A DNA stretch of 36,947 nt from NCBI GenBank assembly GCA_964596115.1, contig CAZQRW010000014.1, forward strand, positions 1 through 36,947, given 5' to 3'. The position numbers and the translations under genes are program-made. Source of the DNA: CAZQRW01 sp964596115 (GTDB lineage Bacteria > Hydrothermota > UBA3072 > B12-G15). Numbering within the stretch: the stretch's first letter is position 1; the number at the start of each line of letters is the position of its first letter. Positions 1-8,219 of this stretch are shown piece by piece. The notes below the pieces were generated by a model. That model saw nothing but the letters and a program-made list of their open reading frames with translations. It was not told the DNA's origin and made no database searches.

Positions 1-15
1 TTTAACAATGTTAAA
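1..15. repeat. 15-base near-perfect palindrome after thiD
   Basis: TTTAACA-A-TGTTAAA, seven-base arms around a central A, lies just past the thiD stop. The half-site word TTTAACAAT recurs at 2882-2890, and its complement ATTGTTAAA at 3080-3088, in the two divergent promoters of the 2852-3128 spacer. It could be an operator half-site or chance in AT-rich DNA. It has no T-run and is not a convincing terminator. Confidence 0.35.
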
Positions 16-18
16 CAA

Positions 19-798
19 TCAAAAGTCAAATAATTTTTGGGTATCTGTCTTCTTCCTTTTAACCTCTCTTTTCCCCTCTACGGTAATTTTATCCTCAACG
101 TATTTTTTTGCATGAATTGCGGCATCAAGAATATCCATACCACTGCAGAGGAAAGAGAGTAATGCGGCAGAATGAGTACACCCACTCCCATGCATTGAAT
201 ATTTCCTTTTCACACCAGGTTTTAACTCAATAATATCCTTCCCTATATATAGTATATCCCTATCGCCAGACTCTCCTCCCGTAACAATAATATACTTTGG
301 CCCCATCTCCCTTAATGTAACCAATATATTATTTATATTCTTTTCTCCTGTCAGTTCCCTGGCCTCCTCAAAATTTGGCGTGATAACTGTCGCAAGAGGA
401 AAAAGGTAATTCTTTAATGCCTTAAGGCCTCTTCTACCAATAAAAGGATAACCAGAAGATGATTTTATTATAGGGTCTACAACAAGAAACTTTGGTTTTT
501 TGCTCATAATTATATGTATAACACTATCAACCATATCTACCGAATAAAGCATACCTGTTTTTATACCATATACATCCTTCTCCAATCTACCGGCTGCTCT
601 TCTGATGTACTGAATATCAATAGGATATGTATTGAATACAACATTGCTATTCTGAACTGTAAGAGATGTTGGAAGGCCACCACCTGGAAATCCCAAATCA
701 TAGAATACCTTTACATCTCTTAGAATGCCAGCCTCCCCAGTCGGATCAAATCCCGCCAGACTTAATAAAAATTTCTTCCTATTTTTACTGGATATCAT
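19..798 (-). CDS. thiD: Hydroxymethylpyrimidine/phosphomethylpyrimidine kinase-like protein
   Basis: A 259-residue ribokinase-fold kinase, close to the usual ~260 residues of ThiD, which phosphorylates HMP and HMP-P for the pyrimidine half of thiamine. Visible family marks are the N-terminal LAGFDPTGEAGI substrate/glycine segment (residues 14-25, cf. AGSDSSGGAGI), VVDPIIKSSSG (106-116), TPNFEEARELTG (140-151) and the anion-hole/catalytic GSGC (204-207). The start at 798 has GGAGG nine bases upstream and overlaps the end of the upstream repeat-protein gene by 14 bases, so the two are probably cotranscribed. No other thi gene and no TPP riboswitch is visible. The first motif is AGFDPTG instead of AGSDxxG, so a related pyridoxal- or HMP-type kinase cannot be excluded. 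Confidence 0.85.
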   Translation of the reverse strand: MISSKNRKKFLLSLAGFDPTGEAGILRDVKVFYDLGFPGGGLPTSLTVQNSNVVFNTYPIDIQYIRRAAGRLEKDVYGIKTGMLYSVDMVDSVIHIIMSKKPKFLVVDPIIKSSSGYPFIGRRGLKALKNYLFPLATVITPNFEEARELTGEKNINNILVTLREMGPKYIIVTGGESGDRDILYIGKDIIELKPGVKRKYSMHGSGCTHSAALLSFLCSGMDILDAAIHAKKYVEDKITVEGKREVKRKKTDTQKLFDF

Positions 799-2851
799 TT
801 ATTTTGCCCTCCATATCAATGCCAATACCAAGATTACGATACCCAAACTTTTCTGAGTTTTCAGGGGGTTCCATCCATTTTTTATTATTTTTGTATCGCT
901 TCGAGAGGCTTTGCTCCCATTTTTTATCCACCTCGTAATATTTATCCTTTCCCCCTGCATCAATAAAAATTCCAATATTTTTCCCAAGATTGGGATAGAA
1001 GGTATGACGCGGCATCTCTTTATAATATTTTCTAAAATCAGATGCACCCAATCTTAATCCAGCATTGCTAACAATATATTCATCGTCCCCATCTAATTCA
1101 AGAAATAATGCAATAGAATTGATTTCAGCGACACCCATCGAAATCATTTTTTCATTATATTTATCGTTTCCTGAATAATCAAGAAATAATGCAAAGGTCC
1201 AATCCCAACCAAAACCAAGGGCTGCCCCTGCTGTCTCAAACAATTTATGCACATCATTACCATTCTCGTCTATTAGGGCACCTATGCAGTAATGCGCACC
1301 AGAGCCCTGGGTAAAATAACAGGAATTATAATAATCGTCACCATTCCTATCATAAAGTATGCCTGTTCCGAGCCAGTAACCGACTCCCTGTGCCCAGTTG
1401 CCGGCAATATATCTATCATTACCTGAAATATCAATTAACATACCCAAACCCCCTGCCCAACTGTGCCCATCGGAGCCATCCCCCCTTCTACCACCCCCAA
1501 ACCCTTGTGCATTATTCGCATTAATTTTCTGTTTAGAATGATAATCTCCCCTATTATAAACCCTCGAATATGGTTCAGCTTTATATGTATCATTCCCATA
1601 TCTGTCACATAACACTCCAATACCATGCATTTCTCCATCTCCCTGACAATCCCCAAAGGCATAATAATTATCATCACCTACCCTATCTATAAGCATTCCA
1701 ATCCCAAATAAACCATAACCTTGGGTCTGGGTATAGCCTTTATATTTATCATAACCATTGTTATCAAATAGAATGCCTACTCCAAATATTCCACTCCCCT
1801 GTGAAATTTTCCCACCATTATATTGATCATTACCCGTTTCATCAATAAGAACCCCTGTACCGAGAACACCTACCCCTTGAGCATTTTCAAGGGAATCGTT
1901 GGTTTCATATTTATCATCACCACCGATGTCAATAAACACAGACAGAGGGTTGCTGAGCCCAGACGCACCTATATTACCTGTATATGTATCATTACCACCA
2001 AGATCAACCACGAGAAGTGCATTCTTGATATGATAGCTCTTTGAGTTAGTACCCAAAATCATAATATCACCAATAGATGTAGGGATGGTTATATCAAAAT
2101 TCACATTGTATTTATTAACCTTCATAATAGAATCAATCCGTCGCGCTGCTATTTCTGAGGCAGATGCCGCCTTAAGTGCACCATAAAACAATGACCTATA
2201 ATCTATTTTCTTCATACAGTCATCAAAATGGGGATAATATTTCATACCATCCGACTGGGTCAAATCTGCATCCCTGGTATTAAAAATTTCAACCCTCGTT
2301 TTAAAATCTACATTTCTCAAGCCAAGCACAATCCATTGATACGAATCATGCAACCTATCTATCAACGTAGCTAATTCATATTGAAGAGACAATGGTATTT
2401 TGCTTAATTTCCCCTTTAACTGTGGAAGTGTGTCATATTCACCACCAAAAGATATCAAATTCTCCTGTTTAGCAGTTTGTATTTGTATCCTCTTTACTGC
2501 ATTATATAGGGCACCCTTCTCGTTTTTAACATATGGGGAGAAGTTAGGGCTGTAATCTCTAAATCCCGAAATAAATCTATCAACACCCAAGGAATATAAA
2601 AGATGGTATATTTTATCACTTTTTTTATAACTTACTTTCAGATAATCCTCAACGATATTCGCTGAGGAACGAGCCATTAAAAGAACCTTTATAGGTTCCT
2701 TATAAAGACCCTTGAAAAATGCAAAGGTATATGGAATTTCTCCAGGGGATGGAAAACGTGACCAGTAAGCCTTATACTCAAAATTAATATTATCAATTCC
2801 ATAGGGTTGAACAAGACTATCCAGGGATATCGAAAATAACAAAAATATCAT
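785..2851 (-). CDS. Secreted protein with ~26-residue DxxGxDxY repeats
   Basis: A 688-residue protein of unknown function. It begins with a hydrophobic stretch (MIFLLFSISL) that could be a short signal peptide. Residues ~20-280 show no domain I recognise. From ~282 to the end come about twelve imperfect units of ~26 residues with the pattern D-x-x-G-N/D-D-x-Y, then a QGxGxxGxGxLI segment. Two units carry longer insertions, one of them Gly/Asn-rich around residues 430-465. The Asp/Gly/Tyr spacing recalls calcium-binding beta-roll or beta-solenoid repeats, but it is not the RTX nonapeptide GGxGxDxLx. The start has AAGGAGAAGG just upstream and a TTGACA promoter at 2892-2897. A surface or periplasmic beta-solenoid is inferred. 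thiD follows and overlaps by 14 bases. Confidence 0.75.
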   Translation of the reverse strand: MIFLLFSISLDSLVQPYGIDNINFEYKAYWSRFPSPGEIPYTFAFFKGLYKEPIKVLLMARSSANIVEDYLKVSYKKSDKIYHLLYSLGVDRFISGFRDYSPNFSPYVKNEKGALYNAVKRIQIQTAKQENLISFGGEYDTLPQLKGKLSKIPLSLQYELATLIDRLHDSYQWIVLGLRNVDFKTRVEIFNTRDADLTQSDGMKYYPHFDDCMKKIDYRSLFYGALKAASASEIAARRIDSIMKVNKYNVNFDITIPTSIGDIMILGTNSKSYHIKNALLVVDLGGNDTYTGNIGASGLSNPLSVFIDIGGDDKYETNDSLENAQGVGVLGTGVLIDETGNDQYNGGKISQGSGIFGVGILFDNNGYDKYKGYTQTQGYGLFGIGMLIDRVGDDNYYAFGDCQGDGEMHGIGVLCDRYGNDTYKAEPYSRVYNRGDYHSKQKINANNAQGFGGGRRGDGSDGHSWAGGLGMLIDISGNDRYIAGNWAQGVGYWLGTGILYDRNGDDYYNSCYFTQGSGAHYCIGALIDENGNDVHKLFETAGAALGFGWDWTFALFLDYSGNDKYNEKMISMGVAEINSIALFLELDGDDEYIVSNAGLRLGASDFRKYYKEMPRHTFYPNLGKNIGIFIDAGGKDKYYEVDKKWEQSLSKRYKNNKKWMEPPENSEKFGYRNLGIGIDMEGKINDIQ

Positions 2852-2867
2852 TCCTTCTCCTTTTCAA

Positions 2868-2897
2868 ACATTATGAACAAATTTAACAATGTGTCAA
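2868..2897 (-). promoter_or_regulatory. Promoter of the repeat-protein gene
   Basis: On the minus strand TTGACA (2892-2897) is followed after 17-18 bases by ATAATG/TAATGT (2868-2874), then AAGGAGAAGG and the ATG at 2851. The spacing gives a leader of roughly 10-15 bases holding the Shine-Dalgarno sequence. The word TTTAACAAT (2882-2890) sits in the spacer. Confidence 0.6.
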
Positions 2898-3094
2898 TAG
2901 AATATTAGAGATTGCAATTTTCAAAATGAAACTGCCTAAAAGACAGCTGACGAAGGAAAAATTTTGTATTCAATGGACAGAAAGGTCTGGATAGTAAGAC
3001 TCATAACGACTTCTTAAACTATAAGACTTTACACAGAATAGACTGCAAGGATTAAAGAATGAATTTTTGAAACCAGGGGATTGTTAAACATCTA

Positions 3095-3122
3095 TTGACA
3101 TAATATAAACCTAAATTAATAT
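3095..3122 (+). promoter_or_regulatory. feoB promoter, predicted leaderless
   Basis: TTGACA (3095-3100), a 16-base spacer and TAATAT (3117-3122). The ATG is at 3129, only six bases after the -10 box, where transcription itself should start. No Shine-Dalgarno sequence precedes the ATG. ATTGTTAAA (3080-3088) lies just upstream of the -35. No Fur-box-like sequence was seen. Confidence 0.75.
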
Positions 3123-3128
3123 GGTTAT

Positions 3129-5117
3129 ATGAAAAAAAGAGAAATGCTCGTCGCACTCTTCGGTCATCCTAATTCTGGAAAAAGTACCCTATTTAATCAG
3201 TTAACAGGGTTAAAACAAGAAATTGGAAATTGGCCAGGTGTAACTGTTGAAAAAAAAGAAGGAATACTCGATTATAACGACAAAAGAGCGCGACTAATAG
3301 ATCTCCCCGGCGCATTAAGTCTTAGCCCATTCACAATTGATGAAAAGATAGCAAGAAATTTTATACTCGAAAATGATTGCAAGGTAGTGGTTATCGTCGA
3401 TGCTACCAACATAAGAAAAAATCTATATATTTTGTTGGAGGTTCTTGAACTTGGAGCCGATGCGATTCTTGTTCTAAACAAGATGGATCGTGTTAAGAAG
3501 GAAGGAAAAAAGATTAATATTGAACTACTGAAAAGGGTATTTGGCATACCTGTAATTCCTATTATTGCAAGGAAAGGAATAAATGTAGAAAAACTGAGGA
3601 AAGAAATATTCTCAGAGCACATAAATAAGACTAAATTTAGAATGGATTATGGAGAACATCTCGATGATCATATAGATTTTCTCGAAAAACTCATTCCTGA
3701 GATGAAGGGGTACAATAATAGAAAAAGATGGCTCGCAATAAAGGCACTCGAAGAAGATCCAAGTATTTCTCCTCTTTTCTCTAACCAGTTTCAGCAGGCT
3801 TTAGAGCATCAAAAAAGACATATCAGAAAATTCTTAAAAACTGACATTCCAACCTATATTATTGAAAGAAGATATTCTTTCCTTGAGGGTCTTACCCGGG
3901 AAGCAGTTAAAATAAAGGGAAAGGAAGCCAACGCAAGTAATAAAATAGATGCAATTCTTACCCATCATATTCTCGGTGTCCCTATCCTCTTTACAGCACT
4001 TGCTGTTATATTTTTCATTACATTTAAAGTTGGCACACCTGTCTCGTCTTTCTTTTCCCTTCTATTCGATAAGTTAGCTATCTTCTTGCATTATCTTCTC
4101 ACTTCTTTAGGAATAAATTCGTATATCATTTCCTTTATAAATGATGGAATAATTGGAGGCGTGGGAACAGTAGTCTCTTTCTTTCCTGTCATATTCATTA
4201 TGTTCTTTCTTATTGCATTTGTTGAAGATTCTGGCTATATGGCAAGAGGTGCATACGTAATGGACAGATTTATGCACCTTGCAGGCCTTCACGGGAAATC
4301 ATTTATCCCTGTTGTAATGGGGTTTGGATGTAACGTTCCAGCGATTTTATCTACCAGAATCATTGAGGACAGAAAGGATAGGCTCATTACAATTTTAACA
4401 AATCCTTTTATTCCCTGTAGTGCGAGACTTGCTGTTTTTACTATTTTTATTACTGCCTTTTTCCCAAGAAACGGATGGATTCTCCTTATATCGCTATATA
4501 TATTAGGCATTTTGGTTGCGTTCTTTTCTGCTATTTTTCTCAGGAGATCATTCTTTAAAGGAGAAAAAAGTGAATTAATTATGGAGCTCCCTGATTATAA
4601 TATGCCCTCATTTAAGATTATCTTTCTACATTCCTGGGAACATAGCAAGGAATTTTTAAAAAGGGCGGGTACCATAATTTTTGCAGGCGCCCTTATTGTA
4701 TGGCTTCTTGCTTCACTTCCTGTAGGAGTTGAATATGCCAGTAAGGCATCTGTATTAGGTCATATCGGTTCATTTTTTGCACCTTTATTTAAGCCAAATG
4801 GCTTTGGTTTTTATCAAGCTGTGGTTGCCCTCTTGCTTGGTATTGTAGCTAAGGAATTAGTTATTGCTACCCTTGGAACTTTGGTAGGAGCTCAAACTGG
4901 TAACATTGCAACGGCACTTCATACTTATTTTACAACCTTATCTGCCATTAGTTTCCTTGTAATGACCCTACTTTACCTTCCCTGCCTTGCTACGCTCAGT
5001 GCAATTAAGACTGAAACACAATCTTACAAATGGGCAATTTTTTCACTTTTGTATTCCATCTCAGTTGCGTATGTCCTTTCTTTCGTTGTTTACAGAATAG
5101 GGATGTTGATTATTTAA
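3129..5117 (+). CDS. feoB: Ferrous iron transport protein B
   Basis: A 662-residue FeoB, an inner-membrane Fe(II) transporter with an N-terminal G domain. G1 is GHPNSGKS (residues 12-19), G3 DLPG (58-61) and G4 NKMD (117-120). A helical linker follows, then a polytopic membrane half with the FeoB signatures EDSGYMARG (366-374), GFGCNVPA (398-405) and NPFIPCSARL (425-434), including the conserved gate cysteines. It is shorter than the ~770-residue E. coli protein but complete. No feoA or feoC lies beside it. The promoter predicts a leaderless mRNA. The gene converges on the nucleoside kinase gene; their stop codons share bases 5114-5117, leaving no room for a separate terminator. Confidence 0.95.
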   Translation: MKKREMLVALFGHPNSGKSTLFNQLTGLKQEIGNWPGVTVEKKEGILDYNDKRARLIDLPGALSLSPFTIDEKIARNFILENDCKVVVIVDATNIRKNLYILLEVLELGADAILVLNKMDRVKKEGKKINIELLKRVFGIPVIPIIARKGINVEKLRKEIFSEHINKTKFRMDYGEHLDDHIDFLEKLIPEMKGYNNRKRWLAIKALEEDPSISPLFSNQFQQALEHQKRHIRKFLKTDIPTYIIERRYSFLEGLTREAVKIKGKEANASNKIDAILTHHILGVPILFTALAVIFFITFKVGTPVSSFFSLLFDKLAIFLHYLLTSLGINSYIISFINDGIIGGVGTVVSFFPVIFIMFFLIAFVEDSGYMARGAYVMDRFMHLAGLHGKSFIPVVMGFGCNVPAILSTRIIEDRKDRLITILTNPFIPCSARLAVFTIFITAFFPRNGWILLISLYILGILVAFFSAIFLRRSFFKGEKSELIMELPDYNMPSFKIIFLHSWEHSKEFLKRAGTIIFAGALIVWLLASLPVGVEYASKASVLGHIGSFFAPLFKPNGFGFYQAVVALLLGIVAKELVIATLGTLVGAQTGNIATALHTYFTTLSAISFLVMTLLYLPCLATLSAIKTETQSYKWAIFSLLYSISVAYVLSFVVYRIGMLII

Positions 5118-6700
5118 TACCTGAAGCTACTTCCACCTATAAATTCTCTCAATATTGATGTAGGTGGGATTTCAGCTGAGGTTATAGGAAGAAAATGGTC
5201 AAGAAAGTTCAGAAGCCTTAATGATTCACAATAATAGGGTTCTGTACTATTAACAGATCTCAAGGGAGTTTCTACATAATTCTTCAAAACGGCAAGTTCG
5301 TAAACAAGCGAAGAGTTAAACATAATATCAGCATCTTCTTGAAATGGGAAGATGTTTTCTTCCTCTCCTCTCACGACGCTAGCCCATCTTTCAAGTGTCA
5401 ATCCTGGTGGATTACCCCTGAATAATGTATCCCTGAAAATTCTTCTTATAAGTCTTACATCCCTTGTCGGAATTCTATTAACCCTATTTATGTTTAACTG
5501 TGTCAATGCGCTTACATATATCTTATACTTTTTTGCATCATCTATACTTTCGGTTAATTTTGGATTCAAACTATGTATTCCTTCAATAATCAATACTTCT
5601 CCGGGTTTCATGCTTACCCTTTTACCATTTTTCTCCCTTCTCCCTTTCTTAAAATTGAACTTTGGAACCTCTACTTCTTCTCCATTCAAAAGCCTGGTAA
5701 GATGTTCATTGAACAATGGCAAATCTAATGCACTCAGGGCATCAAAATATGGATGTCCTTCACTATCTAAAGGTGTCTTTTCCCGATCAACGAAATAATT
5801 ATCCAGGCTAAACGTCTTTGGTTTTAAGCCATTTACCATAAGTTGGACGGCAAGTCTTTTTGAAAAGGTCGTCTTGCCAGAGGAACTGGGTCCTGAAATT
5901 AGAATCATCTTAATGTTTTCTTTTCTTTTTGCAATTTCATCTGCAATATGTGCAATTTTCTTCTCATGAAAGGATTCTGATACCTTTATTATTTCTCCCA
6001 TTTTCCCCGATATAACCGCTTTATTTAAATATCCAACACTCCATATATTTAGTATTTCCGCCCAATCTTTCGATTCATTATAAGTTCTTAATAATTTTTC
6101 TCTTTCAACAATAGCGCCAAGTTTATTTGGGTCTGATCTTGAGGGCAATACGACTAAGAATCCGTTTTCAATTCCTACAAGGTCAAAGAATTTGACAAAA
6201 CCAGCATGTGGAAGAAGTGGCCCAGCAAAGTAACAGATATAATCACCAATACTATAAATTGTAATAAATTCACGTGAAAGATATTCTACAATCTGAAGAT
6301 CGTCATACATCTTCCTCTCTTTAAGAAGATAAACTGCTTCAAGCTTTCTCAACAACCTCTTCTCTATCACAACTTTTTTCTTTATTAAATCCTGCATTTC
6401 GCCTTTTATTTGTATCAAATTAATACTCCCGCTTTCTACTTCTCCATATAATGCATCTCCGTATGAATGTTCTATTTTGATGATAGCATTGTGTTTTTTT
6501 GCAATATAAGAGAGTAAAAAAGTTAAAGTCCTTTCATAAGTTCTTCTCCCTTCTGGATGGTGTAAATCCAGTAATTCAATATTTGCCCAATCAGGTACAA
6601 AGTCGTTAAGACCAGCATATTGGTTGTCGACCTTTGCAAGTGTATAGGGATAATCTATATTTTTAAATTTATTTAGTATGCTCTTATTACTGATTGACAA
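5114..6700 (-). CDS. Uridine-kinase-like nucleoside kinase with ThrRS-like N-terminal region
   Basis: 528 residues. The C-terminal half is a P-loop kinase of the uridine kinase/phosphoribulokinase type: Walker A GPSSSGKTT (270-278), a DNYF substrate motif shortly after, and IIEGIHSLNP. The N-terminal ~230 residues resemble the editing-type domain of threonyl-tRNA synthetase, with the HPEGRRTYERT stretch (48-58) and the HSYGDALYGEV segment. This architecture is known from nucleoside kinases of several anaerobes; the role of the N-terminal part is unclear. It is the last gene of the pyrR-pyrB-pyrC run and overlaps the GGDEF gene by 14 bases. Salvage of uridine or cytidine would fit the pyrimidine context, but specificity is not shown by the sequence. 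Confidence 0.85.
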   Translation of the reverse strand: MSISNKSILNKFKNIDYPYTLAKVDNQYAGLNDFVPDWANIELLDLHHPEGRRTYERTLTFLLSYIAKKHNAIIKIEHSYGDALYGEVESGSINLIQIKGEMQDLIKKKVVIEKRLLRKLEAVYLLKERKMYDDLQIVEYLSREFITIYSIGDYICYFAGPLLPHAGFVKFFDLVGIENGFLVVLPSRSDPNKLGAIVEREKLLRTYNESKDWAEILNIWSVGYLNKAVISGKMGEIIKVSESFHEKKIAHIADEIAKRKENIKMILISGPSSSGKTTFSKRLAVQLMVNGLKPKTFSLDNYFVDREKTPLDSEGHPYFDALSALDLPLFNEHLTRLLNGEEVEVPKFNFKKGRREKNGKRVSMKPGEVLIIEGIHSLNPKLTESIDDAKKYKIYVSALTQLNINRVNRIPTRDVRLIRRIFRDTLFRGNPPGLTLERWASVVRGEEENIFPFQEDADIMFNSSLVYELAVLKNYVETPLRSVNSTEPYYCESLRLLNFLDHFLPITSAEIPPTSILREFIGGSSFRY

Positions 6701-8219
6701 GTTCTATCCTCCCATCAATTTTTAAAAAAGCAGTGTTGTTTCTACCAAGTTCTTTCACCTTGTACATTGCTATATCAGCAGTTCTGATTAATTCCTCGAT
6801 ATTCTCTGCAGGCTCTGGGAAAGAAGAGACACCAAAACTTGCATTAATTCTATAGTAAATTTCTTTTGAAATCTTAAATTTCCTTCCGGATATCCTTTTT
6901 CTCAACAACTCTGCCAATTCTACACCTTCCTTCAATGTTTTGCCCGGAAGAACAATTATATACTCATCACCCCCATATCTAATTCCAATACCTTCTTTTT
7001 TAATTACCCGCATTATTCTTTGAGCAACTTTTTTTAGCAAAGTGCTGCCCACTATATGATCGAAACTATCATTAACCCACTTAAAATGGTCTAGATCAAG
7101 AAAAATTAAAGTCACCGGTAAATTAGAAATTCTGGCATTATCTATTAAATTCCTCATAGGCCCAACCGTATACCTTGAATTATAAAGACCAGTTAACTCA
7201 TCTTTAAATGCACTCTCTCTCAAATTCTCGTATAATTTTGCGTTTTCTATTGCCACGCCTAACTGAAGGGCAACCTGCTCAATAATTTCTGCATTCTCAT
7301 CTGAAAAATCAGCTTCTTTCTTCGAGCCTATATCGATAACGCCAAGTATTTGCCCCTTTCGTTTAATTGGAATAACCATTTCGCTCATCGTGTCTGCAAT
7401 ACCCTTTTTATACTTTTTATCATTCAAAATATTGTCTACGATCATTCTTTTTCTCGTCTTTACAACATGCCCAACGATACCCTCCCCAGCAGGAATAATA
7501 CTGTTCCTTGGAGAACTGCCGTTGCTAATAGAGTAACCCTGAAGTATAACATTTTTTCCCTTGATCAAACCAATACAAACATAATGATAATTAAAAGCGT
7601 TTCTGATAAGGTAAGCACTCTTTTTCAAGAGTGTATCAAGTTGAAGAATCGATGTAATACTCCTATTTATACTTGCAATAAGCGTAAGATATCCCACCTT
7701 TTCTGTAAGTTTTTTCATAAGATTGGCATTCTCAAGGGCAAGGGCAGCCTGTTGAATATATGCATTTATCTTATCTAAATCATCTTTGGTAAAGTTATCT
7801 CCACCTTTCTTATTCAAAACTTCTACAACCCCAACCACTTTACCCTTTGTAATCATTGGCACCGCTAATATTGACCTGGTTGTGAATTTAGTCTTTCTAT
7901 CAACCTTATCAAAAAATCTTTCATCATTATAGGCGTTACTTACCATCACTGGTTTTTTATTCATTACAACCCACCCGGCTACACCTTTATCCATTGGTAT
8001 CCTTACACCTGTGAGTTCACTCTTTTTCTCCCCAAAGACCTCCTGGAATACAAGTTGATTTCTGTTCTCATCAACTACTAAAAGAGACCACGCTTCAGCA
8101 TGAACCAGCTTAGAAATATTTGTCATAATAATATGTAGTATTTCATCAATACTCTTATTTGGATTATTGATAGCACTTATTATATCTGCAAAAATCTTGT
8201 ATTCAGGTTTTGCCTTCAT
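6687..8219 (-). CDS. GAF-GAF-GGDEF diguanylate cyclase-like protein
   Basis: 510 residues, soluble, no signal peptide. Two GAF domains occupy ~20-165 and ~185-325, each with the GAF core (VAGWVVMNKKPVMVSNA near 80-96; GEGIVGHVVKTRKRMIVDN near 245-263). A GGDEF domain follows at ~340-495 with LDLDHFK metal-binding residues (374-380) and the signature GGDEY (416-420), Tyr instead of the usual Phe. No RxxD inhibitory site is apparent five residues before GGDEY. A role in making c-di-GMP in response to a ligand bound by GAF is inferred from the family. It overlaps the upstream cyclase-like gene by 17 bases and the downstream kinase by 14, implying coupled translation. Confidence 0.9.
   Translation of the reverse strand: MKAKPEYKIFADIISAINNPNKSIDEILHIIMTNISKLVHAEAWSLLVVDENRNQLVFQEVFGEKKSELTGVRIPMDKGVAGWVVMNKKPVMVSNAYNDERFFDKVDRKTKFTTRSILAVPMITKGKVVGVVEVLNKKGGDNFTKDDLDKINAYIQQAALALENANLMKKLTEKVGYLTLIASINRSITSILQLDTLLKKSAYLIRNAFNYHYVCIGLIKGKNVILQGYSISNGSSPRNSIIPAGEGIVGHVVKTRKRMIVDNILNDKKYKKGIADTMSEMVIPIKRKGQILGVIDIGSKKEADFSDENAEIIEQVALQLGVAIENAKLYENLRESAFKDELTGLYNSRYTVGPMRNLIDNARISNLPVTLIFLDLDHFKWVNDSFDHIVGSTLLKKVAQRIMRVIKKEGIGIRYGGDEYIIVLPGKTLKEGVELAELLRKRISGRKFKISKEIYYRINASFGVSSFPEPAENIEELIRTADIAMYKVKELGRNNTAFLKIDGRIELVNQ

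Noticed and set aside
2852..3128. Possible riboswitch or small RNA before feoB
   Set aside because: The predicted feoB transcript begins at the ATG, so no leader exists, and no stable fold was evident in the spacer.
5352..5798. Plus-strand frame of 148 codons inside the nucleoside kinase gene
   Set aside because: It is a complement-strand shadow of a conserved kinase; its composition mirrors the antisense.
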